Assembly (NCBI GenBank): GCA_045638685.1
Contig: JAZUBT010000037.1
Span: 46,095 to 110,094 of the forward strand
DNA: 64,000 bases
Direction of reading: 5' to 3'
Source of the DNA: SIG673 sp045638685
GTDB taxonomy: Bacteria; Bacillota; Clostridia; Oscillospirales; CAG-272
A program made the translations under genes and the position numbers. The number at the start of each line of letters is the position of its first letter. The stretch's first letter is position 1. Below the pieces are notes generated by a model. It had not been told where the DNA came from, ran no database searches, and was given only the letters and a program-made list of their open reading frames with translations. Below, in pieces: positions 1 through 8,423 of this stretch.

Positions 1-282
1 AACGAACTCGGTACCGCCGTCGCATATGTAAATGTTGCCGTCGGGGTCAACGACAAGGTCTTTAGGCTCATAGAGCTTCTTTCCGGTACGCTCTATAATT
101 TTGGTTGAAGCGGAGTCGTAAACTCTCTGCGGCTCGTAAGCATTAGGCGACGAAAGCTGTGTTCCGTCTATCGAATAAGTATATGTGGTGTACGCCGATG
201 CGTATATCGGAAGAAGAGTCATAACAAGGGTAAGCGCACATATAACAAATCCGAATAATACTTTTCTTTTTCTTATATTCAT
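1..282 (-). CDS. NHL-repeat/SMP-30-like secreted protein, N-terminal part (cut by window edge)
   Basis: Only the first 94 codons are in the window; the reading frame runs off the left edge without a stop. The start at 282 follows an AG-rich ribosome-binding site and gives a positively charged N-terminus (MNIRKRKVLF), a hydrophobic stretch and an ASA-type signal peptidase I site near residue 30. The segment LYEPKDLVVDPDGNIYICD (about residues 70-88) is the typical beginning of an NHL/SMP-30 beta-propeller blade. It lies 16 nt downstream of the second permease gene, so it is probably the last-but-unknown member of this sugar-uptake operon. In such operons propeller proteins are often extracellular and of unknown ligand; the role here is inference. 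Confidence 0.7.
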   Translation of the reverse strand, partial: MNIRKRKVLFGFVICALTLVMTLLPIYASAYTTYTYSIDGTQLSSPNAYEPQRVYDSASTKIIERTGKKLYEPKDLVVDPDGNIYICDGGTEFV

Positions 283-298
283 TATTGCTCCCCTTTCT

Positions 299-1168
299 TT
301 AATCCTTCATTCCGGATGACGCCATCGTTTCAACCATTTTACTTTGAGTTATAATGAATACCGTAATCGGTACGCTCATCATTATAACGGCTGCCGCAGC
401 TCCCGCGCCCTGTGTTCCGGATGCGGATATAATGCTGTTGATAGCGTTGTCGAATGTTTTTAAGTTTTCACTGTAAACGTAGCTCGATGCACCGACGTTC
501 CAGACCTGCTGGAAAACGGTAATCATAAGCGTAAGCCACGCGGGCTTAACCAGAGGCATAACGAGCGTAAGATATATTCTGAATTCCGAGCAACCCTCTA
601 TTCGCGCCGCCTCTATCATTGAGTCGGGAATTGATGAGTCTATAAAGTTTTTCATAAGGTACAGACCGAGGGTAGATGCCCAAATCGGAACTATGGATAT
701 CGTATATGTGTTAAGCCAGTTAAGCGAAACGAAGATAATAAAGTGCGCTATTCCCGTAACCGTAGAGGAAATCATAAGCGAATAAACTATAAGCTGGAAT
801 ATTCCGTTAGCTCCGGGGAAGCGAATCTTGGAAATCGAATACGCCGCCATAGAACCTATAATAAGACATCCGACGGTTGCACCGAGAGAAATAAATATCG
901 TGTTGAATATGTATCTCGAAATCGGAACCCACGTTGACGTCATTGACGCGAAAAGGTCGATAAAGTTCTGGAACGTCGGTTTTATAACGTAGAAGTTAGG
1001 CGGTGTAAGGAACATTTCTCCTATCGGCTTGAATGCCGTTATTATAAGATAATAAGTAGGAAGAAACATGAATATACCGAATATCGAAAGTATCAGGGTA
1101 ATCGTTGTATCTCCGCCGACGCTTCGGTTAAGAACGACGGCGTGCTTTCTTGTTCTTAGCTTTTTCAT
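299..1168 (-). CDS. Carbohydrate ABC transporter permease (MalG/YesQ type)
   Basis: A 289-residue inner subunit of a sugar importer, with about six predicted membrane segments (first at residues 22-45, last near 260-280). The cytoplasmic EAA loop that contacts the ATPase is visible at residues 186-206, beginning EAARIEGCSEFRIY and followed by the characteristic LVMPLVKPAW. Length and layout match the MalG family, whose members form heterodimers with a MalF-type partner. That partner is the gene immediately upstream, with a 2-nt gap. The operon has no ATP-binding subunit, as is common for this family in Bacillota, where one MsmK-like ATPase encoded elsewhere serves several importers. The substrate cannot be read from the permease. 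Confidence 0.9.
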   Translation of the reverse strand: MKKLRTRKHAVVLNRSVGGDTTITLILSIFGIFMFLPTYYLIITAFKPIGEMFLTPPNFYVIKPTFQNFIDLFASMTSTWVPISRYIFNTIFISLGATVGCLIIGSMAAYSISKIRFPGANGIFQLIVYSLMISSTVTGIAHFIIFVSLNWLNTYTISIVPIWASTLGLYLMKNFIDSSIPDSMIEAARIEGCSEFRIYLTLVMPLVKPAWLTLMITVFQQVWNVGASSYVYSENLKTFDNAINSIISASGTQGAGAAAAVIMMSVPITVFIITQSKMVETMASSGMKD

Positions 1169-1170
1169 AC

Positions 1171-2142
1171 TCAGTTACCTACCTTCGACAAAGCATTTTT
1201 AATAAATATGTTTGAACCAAACATAAGTACAAAGAGCACGATGGATATACAAGAAGCGTATCCAACCTCGTATCTGCTGTTCAGGTAGTCTGCCATGTGA
1301 TGCTGAAGCGTCCACGCGCAGTAGTCGGTAGAGGGGTTTCCGCAGAGCGCGTCAACTATTACACCGATTCCGAATGCACCGGTTATAGCGAGAACCGCAC
1401 CGAACATAAGAATTGATTTCATTGAAGGAAGGGTTATGTACCAAAGCTCCTGCCAACGGTTTTTAACACCGTCAACGGCTCCCGCCTCGTAAAGGCTTCT
1501 GTCAACTCCCTGAAGACCTGCGATAAATGAAAGGAACGCAGTTCCGAGAGACGTCCATATAGAAACCACTATACAAACGGGAACGATGTACGTTACGTTC
1601 TGTAAGAATACTATAGGCTTTGATATTAAACCGAATTTCATTAAAACTCCGTTTGCAAGTCCGTATATATCTCCCTGGAATATAAGCTTCCAGACGAGGT
1701 AAGCAGAACCGGAAATGGAGGGACCGTAGAATATAAACGTCGCAACTGCTCTTACCTTCGGAGCAAGCTCGTTAATAAACCACGCGAGAAGGAATGAAAG
1801 TATGTATGAAAGCGGTCCTGTTGTCAGCGCAAATATAAGCGTGTTCTGGAACGCTGTAAGGAAGAGGTCATCTTCCAGAAAAAGACGAACGTAGTTATCC
1901 ATGAAGCAGAATTCCGGAAATTCGAACATATTAAAGTTTGTAAAACTTAAAAAGAACGACATCAAAACCGGAACTATGGTAAAGGTCGCAAACATAAGAA
2001 GGAACGGTCCAACCATAACGTATCCGGACCACTTACGCTTCATTTCGCGTCTCGTGTATTCCCATCTGCTGATAGTTTTGTTGGAGTACGGTACTTCTTC
2101 GGTCGCTACTTCGTCCTGTATAGCCGTAGTGTTATCAGACAT
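1171..2142 (-). CDS. Carbohydrate ABC transporter permease (MalF/YesP type)
   Basis: A 323-residue permease with a roughly 40-residue polar cytoplasmic N-terminus followed by about six membrane segments (first at 41-66). The EAA loop lies at residues 219-239 (YEAGAVDGVKNRWQELWYI), the contact surface for the ATPase. It belongs to the UgpA/MalF branch (binding-protein-dependent transport inner-membrane component) and should pair with the downstream MalG-type subunit. The gene starts 96 nt after the stop of the large binding protein and is presumably transcribed from the same promoter at 5739-5767. A ribosome-binding site lies just upstream of the ATG at 2142. Confidence 0.9.
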   Translation of the reverse strand: MSDNTTAIQDEVATEEVPYSNKTISRWEYTRREMKRKWSGYVMVGPFLLMFATFTIVPVLMSFFLSFTNFNMFEFPEFCFMDNYVRLFLEDDLFLTAFQNTLIFALTTGPLSYILSFLLAWFINELAPKVRAVATFIFYGPSISGSAYLVWKLIFQGDIYGLANGVLMKFGLISKPIVFLQNVTYIVPVCIVVSIWTSLGTAFLSFIAGLQGVDRSLYEAGAVDGVKNRWQELWYITLPSMKSILMFGAVLAITGAFGIGVIVDALCGNPSTDYCAWTLQHHMADYLNSRYEVGYASCISIVLFVLMFGSNIFIKNALSKVGN

Positions 2143-2238
2143 AGTCGCTATCTCCTATCTTAATATTGTAGTATTCGCCCTCGGCGGGAGCCGCTTTAAA
2201 CAGCTCCGCGCCGAAAACGGTATTTTTGTCTTTGGCTG

Positions 2239-5200
2239 TTATTCGTCCTTTGCAGGTACTACTTCACCGGAATAATAATCAATGTACTCAAGGTGATATT
2301 CCTTACGCTTACGCGAAAGCTCCTTATCTATGTCAACGACGTAGTCAAGGATCTGGTCAACCGCGTTTGCATTGGAGTTATAAACAGCAAGGAACGCAAA
2401 GTTTACGTAACGACCGATGTTGTAATCACCGGGGTTATACGGAATACCTTTAAGGTGAGGAATCTGCTCGAACATAGCCTCTCTCTCAGCGTCGGTCCAT
2501 GCCTGCTCTAAGAGAGCATTGAGGTTTGCCGTATTGTATTTTACGGTAGTGTTCGAGGATACGGCAAGCTGCTGTCTTGCAAGTCTTGCCTGTGCATCGT
2601 CATCGGAATACCATTTGATGTATTCCCATACGTGCTGGGGATTATCACTTCCCTTAGGAATTACAATTCCTTCAACGTTAAGTATGGATGAGCGGTCAAC
2701 CGTTCCGTCGCCCTTATCCCAACCGATAAGAGGCTCCATAGTCCACATTCCGCGAAGCTCGTAGTAGCTCATGAAGGTATTGTACGTAGTCCAGTTGGCA
2801 ACGACAATCGGAATCTCACCGGTACGGAAACGGGTAAGGTCGTAGTTAATCGGAAGCGAATAGTCGTTAAAGAGTGAACAAAGTGTATCGAATGCTTCGA
2901 GACAGGTTACGCTGTTATTAAATCTCTTGTAATCGTCTGCATACATCTTCTCGCCCATCTGGTAAAGAAGCATCTGGTAACCTGCAAGAGAGGTCTGCAT
3001 ACCCATCGTCATATGGTTGTTCGTAAGCTTGGGAAGAACATCCAGAAGCTCCTGCCACGTTCTCGGAGGCTTCAGGTCGTACTGCGCGAACACGTCAACA
3101 CGGTAGAACGACATTTCGTAGTTCATTGTACAAGGAATAAGATACGTTTTTCCGCTAAGCGAAACCGCTTCAAGCGCCGCATGGGAGAATTTTACGTTAA
3201 ACTTACCGGTCTCCTCATAAGTCTTGGGATCCGGTACGACGAACTCTCCGTCCTCGCCCTTCGGGCAAAGCTCACTGAATCCGGAATATACGTCGTCTCC
3301 AACGCTCTTGCCCTCCGGTATATTTCCTTTTTCAAGGTCAGCCTCGGTGTACTTAGCGCTGAGGTCCTCAACCGCGTGGCGCAGTCCCCACGAAACCGCG
3401 GTTCCCGATGCCATCATAGCAACGTCAGGTCCTACTCCAGCAAGAATGGACTCCTGAAGTCCCTGCGCAACGTAGCGGATATTAACGGCTATGTTGGTTT
3501 TCGGAGTAAACGTGGAATCAATCATTGTACGGAGTATAAGCGCGTCCTCACGGCTGGTAGTGTTCCACATGAGTATCGTGCCCTTATAATCCTTGGCGTC
3601 CTTATCGCTCTTGAATCCTATAACGTTGTAATCCTTAAAGAAGCTGGCTACAAAAGCCTTAGCCTCGTAACCCATAGCGTAGAAGAATCCCGCCTTAGCC
3701 TTCGGAACCTTGGTCTCCTCACCCTGAATACGTAAGTAGTCAAGCTTCAGGGGCTGAGAAAGCGAGGTGTAAAGCCAGTTACTGAGCGCCGTTAAATAGT
3801 TTTTAAATGAAAGGAAGTTAGGAGCAATCTCATACTCGTCAAGCGCCATCTTCGAAACGAGTGTGCGTATCGTGTCAAGCGTTGCAATATGCTGTCCCGT
3901 CGCTCCAGTTATATCAACGAGACCGTTATAAATTTCGTCAAGCTTTATTGCCGCGTTAGCAAGGTCAGACATAACTCCGGGAAGAAGTCTCGAAAATCCG
4001 TAGTCGCGGTAGGTATCGGGATTTGTTCCGGTTACCATAAGTATCTTCTGGTAGTCGTTGTTAAGCGTACTGATAAGCGCCGCTATATCGTAAATGTACG
4101 CCGACATATCGCCGAGAACAACCTCTATCTCTATTTCATTCCAACCGGCTTCGAAATAGAATAAGTAATCCTGCTTTTCCTCACCCTCTTTACCGTTGCC
4201 GAGAAGGATGTTCTGGAAGGAGGTGTCATAATTGAACTTAAGGTAGCTTGCCTCTTTAAACGGTATCTCTCCGTTTATTCTTATACGTCTTGACGTAAAC
4301 ATACCCGCCATAGTGTTCTGACGGAATCTCGCCATTATGTTATACAGACCTTCTTCCTGAACGTAAACCCTGTACTTCATATACTGTCCAACAACGTTGG
4401 AGTTGGAAATGTTATAAACAAGGTTAGAAGGATGCGAAGGAGAGTTAAGGCAGGAGGTACGGTCGGTGCCGGGGAAAAGAACCTGGTCAGATACTCTGTA
4501 CGGGCTCTCTGCCTCCACCATATATACGCTCTCACCGGTATAAATCTGAAGACCGGAGCCAAGCCATCTGTCAAGAACAGTCTCGTAGCTGTTCTCTGCG
4601 TTATATCCGTAGATTTTTATCTCGGAAACAACGAGAGGCTCTCTGGTTGCCTCAAAGGTGAAATAATGCTCACCCTCGGTAAGATAGAACTGGAAGGGCT
4701 CTACCGTATAACCGAGCCAGTCACGAAGGAAGTATGTACGCCATTCGGGAGTCTCTACACGGTCGGGACGGATATCGTTGTCTTCAATATCGGTATCCCA
4801 TACGTAGTTACCGCCCGCTCCGCCTGAGCTTTTAAGCCACGCGGTGTACGCGGTGTTATACTCCGCATCACTTGCAAAATCAGCGCGTTTCGGTTCGCCG
4901 TCTTTATAAAGCGTAGAGCTTCCGTCCGTTCCGACGTATCCCCAGCATCTCGGTATGTAAAGATAACGGCACTCGTTAAACGGAAGCTGCTCGTCGAGAT
5001 AGAACATACGCTCTATAATCGTCTTGGTACCAACCGTTTCAGCTACTCCGTCGCCGTTTTCGTCATACTCGGAAACCGGGAAGTATCTAAGGTCAATCGC
5101 ATAAAGACCGCTCTGAGAAACAGTGATTTTAAAGGTCGTTTTGCCGCTCGCAGGCATATAAACTCCCTCTTTTGTCTCCTTGGTTCCTTCAACCGTCACA

Positions 5201-5553
5201 GCCGTAAACTCATCAACCTTATAATCCGACGTGGTAAGATACTCGCCGGAAACAGGGCTTTTCTCTCCCTTCGGGACGATTATATCAGCTGCATAAAACG
5301 TTTTATCCGAGCTTTTGTCCACCTGAGTTTTATCAAGCCACTTGCTTCTATAAACGTCGTAGTTCATACCGCTCGTGAGCTTCAGTATCTCCTCAAGAGT
5401 TTTGCCGCCGTACGTTGTTTCGTCGTCAAGAGCGCTGCCGCCGGTAAGCCCCGGATTTTCATCAGCGTAAACCGCTGTGAAAGGCAACATTCCGACCAGT
5501 GTACAAACCAACAAAAGCACTGCAACAAGTCTGTGTTTTCGCCATTGTTTCAT
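2239..5553 (-). CDS. Very large extracellular solute-binding protein with N-terminal carbohydrate-binding-like domains
   Basis: A 1104-residue secreted protein; ordinary sugar-binding proteins have 400-550. The start is fixed by GGAGG nine bases before ATG 5553. Residues 1-30 form a signal peptide ending in AVYA; the only early cysteine (C17) is not in a lipobox, which is unusual for a Gram-positive binding protein. Residues about 60-330 are beta-rich and unassigned. Residues about 345-505 begin with VEAESPYRV, typical of CBM6/CBM35-like galactose-binding folds. From about 650 to 1090 a type 1 extracellular binding protein fold is recognisable (segments GVGPDVAMMASG, FRTGEIPIVVANW and the hinge-like IPKGSDNPQHVWEYIKW). 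It precedes two matching permeases, so it should deliver a glycan or oligosaccharide; the substrate is unknown. Confidence 0.85.
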   Translation of the reverse strand: MKQWRKHRLVAVLLLVCTLVGMLPFTAVYADENPGLTGGSALDDETTYGGKTLEEILKLTSGMNYDVYRSKWLDKTQVDKSSDKTFYAADIIVPKGEKSPVSGEYLTTSDYKVDEFTAVTVEGTKETKEGVYMPASGKTTFKITVSQSGLYAIDLRYFPVSEYDENGDGVAETVGTKTIIERMFYLDEQLPFNECRYLYIPRCWGYVGTDGSSTLYKDGEPKRADFASDAEYNTAYTAWLKSSGGAGGNYVWDTDIEDNDIRPDRVETPEWRTYFLRDWLGYTVEPFQFYLTEGEHYFTFEATREPLVVSEIKIYGYNAENSYETVLDRWLGSGLQIYTGESVYMVEAESPYRVSDQVLFPGTDRTSCLNSPSHPSNLVYNISNSNVVGQYMKYRVYVQEEGLYNIMARFRQNTMAGMFTSRRIRINGEIPFKEASYLKFNYDTSFQNILLGNGKEGEEKQDYLFYFEAGWNEIEIEVVLGDMSAYIYDIAALISTLNNDYQKILMVTGTNPDTYRDYGFSRLLPGVMSDLANAAIKLDEIYNGLVDITGATGQHIATLDTIRTLVSKMALDEYEIAPNFLSFKNYLTALSNWLYTSLSQPLKLDYLRIQGEETKVPKAKAGFFYAMGYEAKAFVASFFKDYNVIGFKSDKDAKDYKGTILMWNTTSREDALILRTMIDSTFTPKTNIAVNIRYVAQGLQESILAGVGPDVAMMASGTAVSWGLRHAVEDLSAKYTEADLEKGNIPEGKSVGDDVYSGFSELCPKGEDGEFVVPDPKTYEETGKFNVKFSHAALEAVSLSGKTYLIPCTMNYEMSFYRVDVFAQYDLKPPRTWQELLDVLPKLTNNHMTMGMQTSLAGYQMLLYQMGEKMYADDYKRFNNSVTCLEAFDTLCSLFNDYSLPINYDLTRFRTGEIPIVVANWTTYNTFMSYYELRGMWTMEPLIGWDKGDGTVDRSSILNVEGIVIPKGSDNPQHVWEYIKWYSDDDAQARLARQQLAVSSNTTVKYNTANLNALLEQAWTDAEREAMFEQIPHLKGIPYNPGDYNIGRYVNFAFLAVYNSNANAVDQILDYVVDIDKELSRKRKEYHLEYIDYYSGEVVPAKDE

Positions 5554-5738
5554 TTAGGGTTCCTCCATAAAGAATTGTTATGTACGTTCCGCGCCTTCGC
5601 GCGTAAACTAAAATGGCTATAATTCGCTCCTCTGAGCCGGTAGCCAACACCGCTTCCGATTCGACGTTCAAGCGCTCTGTCCACACTTATCGCGTGCCCG
5701 AAAACACCTACATCGTCGCAAAAGTTTTTTACTCTAAA

Positions 5739-5767
5739 ATTATAACATAATAATATAAAAAAGTCAA
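5739..5767 (-). promoter_or_regulatory. Sigma-A-type promoter of the sugar ABC operon
   Basis: Read on the minus strand: TTGACT, a 17-bp spacer, TATAAT. Transcription would start near 5732, giving a leader of about 180 nt before the binding-protein gene. No other strong promoter was seen between here and the window edge, so all four genes may share it. Confidence 0.75.
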
Positions 5768-6116
5768 GCGCAAATTTAAAGAGGCTTTTATAGATTTATA
5801 TATAAAGCGCGCCTTGGGGTTTTAAGAAAGAAATTTGCCCGCCCAAAGCCATTGATTTCATACCGCTTAGTTTTTTGACAATTTATCAATTTTTAAAGGG
5901 TTTTTGGCAATATTTTTTGCCATTTTTAATATTTAATCAATTTTTTATCTATATTTTCGCCCAAAATTTTTAATTATTTCTTTGAGCATTTTTAATTAAA
6001 CTCCGCGCGTTTATTGTGCACACTGAACAAAAACTCTTTGTTTTTTTCTCACTATGTACAAGTTGCACAAAACATACGTTTTTAACAATATTTTTACATT
6101 TAAACACATTTTTTCT
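5768..6116. other. AT-rich spacer without a recognisable gene
   Basis: About 350 bp of strongly AT-rich sequence between the promoter of the sugar operon and the terminator of the oxidoreductase gene. It contains long T and A runs (TTTTTAAT-like words repeat around 5880-6000). Reading frames on both strands are short and lack good ribosome-binding sites, and I see no conserved RNA fold. It may simply be an upstream AT-rich region for the strong promoter. Confidence 0.5.
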
Positions 6117-6168
6117 ACAAAAACAAGGCCCTTGCGAAAGTGCTGTTTCCACCACTCGCAAAGGCCCC
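6117..6168 (-). terminator. Terminator downstream of the Gfo/Idh/MocA gene
   Basis: GGCC-TTGCGA on one arm pairs with TCGCAA-GGCC on the other (arms near 6127-6137 and 6155-6166). On the minus strand it is followed by a T-rich run (complement of AAAAACAA at 6119-6126). It would end transcripts coming from 7407. Confidence 0.6.
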
Positions 6169-6290
6169 ATCATTATTTAGTTATCCATCCTCTCGGAAGC
6201 AGCGCGGTTCCAAGGCATTCGGGCTTTAAATTTCCCCGTTTTTCAAAGCGCTTCGGGGGGCAAATCATGCTGCGCCTTCACAGTGCGTGA

Positions 6291-6383
6291 GATTAAAAAT
6301 ATACTGTTTCTCCGCTGACCGTAAGATTAAAAATGTACTGTTTTTCCACTGACCGTAAGATTAAAAATATACCGTTTCTCCGG
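6291..6383. repeat. 34-bp tandem repeat containing the 3' end of the oxidoreductase gene
   Basis: Units 6291-6324 and 6325-6358 are 34 bp each and nearly identical; a third partial copy, 6359-6383, is the last codons and stop of the oxidoreductase gene itself. Each unit begins GATTAAAAAT and ends GACCGTAA. The last eight codons of the gene plus its stop therefore occur almost three times in a row. Confidence 0.9.
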
Positions 6384-7407
6384 TGCTCGCCGATTTATAA
6401 ATCGCCTCAATTATCTTAATCGCCTTAATCGCCTCAAGAGGCATTATCTGAGGGTCTCTGTCCTGAATAACCGCATCAACCATATCCTCTATCTGCGTTA
6501 CATGGCCGTATTTAAGACCTTCCTCATAAGCGCAGGCAACCCTGTTTCCTCTGCCGTATCTGTCAAGCATATCCTGCTCGTCGCGCTCGTCCTCTCCCTC
6601 TATCTTCCAGAGCTTAAGAACGTCTGCGTCAAGCTCAACCGAGCCCCGCGTTCCGTATATCTGAATATCGGTAGAAAGTCCCGGATAGCAACAGGTGGTT
6701 GACAAAAACGTCGCTGTCGCTCCGTTTTTAAACCTTACTATTGAAGCTGTCAGATCCTCGGTATCAATGTTATGAGCGTTTACAGACATTGTGGATTTTA
6801 CGCTCTCCGGCTCACCCATAAGCCACTGCATAATATCAAGGGTATGTATAGCTTGATTAATAAGAGAGCCGCCGCCGTCCATCTCCCACGTGCCGTGCCA
6901 ACAAAGCTCGCCGTCATAGTAGCTCTGCGCTCTATACCACTTAACGGCAAAGGTTCCGAGGAACACCTTGCCGAGCCTTCCGCTGTCAATAGCGGCTTTT
7001 AGGGGCTTCATTACCGCGTGGTTTCTGTTCTGATATATGCACCCCACCTTTTTGCCGGTAAGCCTTCTCGCCTCCTCGATTTTCATCGCCGCCTCGACCG
7101 TAATATCAATAGGCTTTTCGACAAGCACGTTTTTTCCGGCGTTAAGCGCTTTTACCGCATACTCGGCGTGTATTCCGCTCGGCAAACATATACTGATTAT
7201 ATCTATTTCGGGGTTTTTCAGCATTTCGTCAAAATCGGTATAACCGATAACGTCGGGGTTTTTATCGGTAACGCTCTTAATTTTATCCGGAACAATGTCG
7301 CAAACCGCCACAAGTCTGCATTTTTCATACCGAAGCGCAGCCTCTGCGTGTGTCTTTCCCACTCCAAGGCCCGCAACCGCATAGCCTATCTTATTATCTT
7401 TAGTCAT
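6361..7407 (-). CDS. Gfo/Idh/MocA family oxidoreductase
   Basis: A 348-residue NAD(P)-dependent oxidoreductase of the glucose-fructose oxidoreductase/inositol dehydrogenase family. The N-terminal Rossmann fold shows GLGVGKTHA at residues 13-21, and the family's catalytic lysine lies in NVLVEKP (about 92-98). The C-terminal half has the substrate-side histidine in the segment beginning GGSLINQAIHTLDIMQW. Members act on sugars, sugar acids or cyclitols, and the exact substrate is not predictable. It starts 77 nt after the stop of the yfbR-like gene on the same strand, so the two may be cotranscribed. The next operon downstream is a sugar importer, which suggests but does not prove a link to imported sugars. 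Confidence 0.9.
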   Translation of the reverse strand: MTKDNKIGYAVAGLGVGKTHAEAALRYEKCRLVAVCDIVPDKIKSVTDKNPDVIGYTDFDEMLKNPEIDIISICLPSGIHAEYAVKALNAGKNVLVEKPIDITVEAAMKIEEARRLTGKKVGCIYQNRNHAVMKPLKAAIDSGRLGKVFLGTFAVKWYRAQSYYDGELCWHGTWEMDGGGSLINQAIHTLDIMQWLMGEPESVKSTMSVNAHNIDTEDLTASIVRFKNGATATFLSTTCCYPGLSTDIQIYGTRGSVELDADVLKLWKIEGEDERDEQDMLDRYGRGNRVACAYEEGLKYGHVTQIEDMVDAVIQDRDPQIMPLEAIKAIKIIEAIYKSASTGETVYF

Positions 7408-7484
7408 TTTTCATTTTCCCTTTCCACAGTCATAAAATCCACGTAGCGTTCTTTTAAAACGTCGTAAATGCAGTCAGTGGCTTT

Positions 7485-8081
7485 TCAAAAGCCCTGCTGC
7501 TCGTCAAGAGTCATTGTAAAAGCAGGTAAAAAGTGCTCCATAAAATACTTGATTTCTGGAAGCTCGGTTTCAAGCAGCTTCTTTTCAATTCCGACCTTCG
7601 CGCTGGAAAACTCGGTATTATGGAACTTTTCCTCCTCAACGCATTTTATATATGCGCACAGCCTATCCGCGCCTTTAACTATCTTATGAAGCTCCGCGTC
7701 CCCGTCTTCCTCACAAAAAAGAGACTTAAACTCATCAAAAAGCTCGGGGGGGAGCTTTTCAACCAAGCTTTTCGCGCTTTGCTCCTCTATTATACCGAAT
7801 TCACTTCGTATAGCGGGACTTGCATATTTAATCGGGGTAGGCATATCTCCCGTAAAAACCTCGGGAACATCGTGGTAAAGCGCAAGAATTACCGCCTTTC
7901 CCGTGTCATAATTCTTGCCGAAAACCTTATTACCGATAACGGCAAGTGCGTGTGTAATGAGCGCGCACTCAGAGGAATGCTGCGCAAGACTTTCGGGAAG
8001 AGCGTTTCTCATAAGCCCCCATCTCTGAATATATTTCTGTCGAAAAACCAACGCAAAAAAAGGGCTGATTTTTTTATCCAT
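7485..8081 (-). CDS. yfbR: 5'-deoxynucleotidase, YfbR family HD hydrolase
   Basis: A 198-residue HD-domain phosphohydrolase that closely follows E. coli YfbR, which removes the 5' phosphate from deoxyribonucleoside monophosphates. Visible features are RWGLMRN (residues 20-26), the first metal-binding His in QHSSE (H35), the HD pair in ALYHDVPEV (H70, D71) followed by TGDMPTPIKY, and the last ligand in KGADRLCAYIKCVEEE (D near 138). Its length matches the family. It is transcribed divergently from thyX, so both sides of this intergenic region concern deoxynucleotide metabolism. A GGGGAGGAG ribosome-binding site lies 11-13 bases before the ATG. Confidence 0.9.
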   Translation of the reverse strand: MDKKISPFFALVFRQKYIQRWGLMRNALPESLAQHSSECALITHALAVIGNKVFGKNYDTGKAVILALYHDVPEVFTGDMPTPIKYASPAIRSEFGIIEEQSAKSLVEKLPPELFDEFKSLFCEEDGDAELHKIVKGADRLCAYIKCVEEEKFHNTEFSSAKVGIEKKLLETELPEIKYFMEHFLPAFTMTLDEQQGF

Positions 8082-8124
8082 ATCGCTTTACTCTCCTCCC
8101 CAAAGCTAAAAATCTCTACATTCA

Positions 8125-8153
8125 ATTATATCACTTAAATACCTCGTTGTCAA
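8125..8153 (-). promoter_or_regulatory. Promoter of the yfbR-like gene
   Basis: On the minus strand: TTGACA, 17-bp spacer, TATAAT, a perfect sigma-A consensus, about 45 bp upstream of the start codon. Confidence 0.8.
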
Positions 8154-8207
8154 TAACAAAACCCTTTTTCTTTTTTTCAAAAACAAACTCTTTTTTCGTT
8201 TTCCTTA

Positions 8208-8236
8208 TTGACAAGGTTGTCAAAAAATGATAAAAT
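8208..8236 (+). promoter_or_regulatory. Promoter of thyX
   Basis: TTGACA (8208-8213), 17-bp spacer, TAAAAT (8231-8236). The predicted transcript has a leader of about 180 nt before thyX. I recognise no riboswitch in that leader; it holds only a few short inverted repeats around 8300-8330. Confidence 0.75.
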
Positions 8237-8423
8237 GTATGTAAGTGATTTTAACGTGGGGCGTTAGAGCGAAAATAAAAGCGTTACGCATATACCGAAC
8301 AAACGGTTTTTCAGCCGTCTTTATCGCCTTGTGTAAGACGTGCCGCCCTCAAAAGCTACACCGAAAATCGCAAAAATATTGATTAAAGCTACAAGCCCCA
8401 TACTGAAAGGAACGGTTTAAAAA

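Noticed and set aside
6173..6268. A 31-codon minus-strand frame (MICPPKRFEK...) between the oxidoreductase terminator and its 3' repeats
   Set aside because: Weak ribosome-binding site, location just beyond a repeat array and no recognised family; insufficient evidence for a gene.
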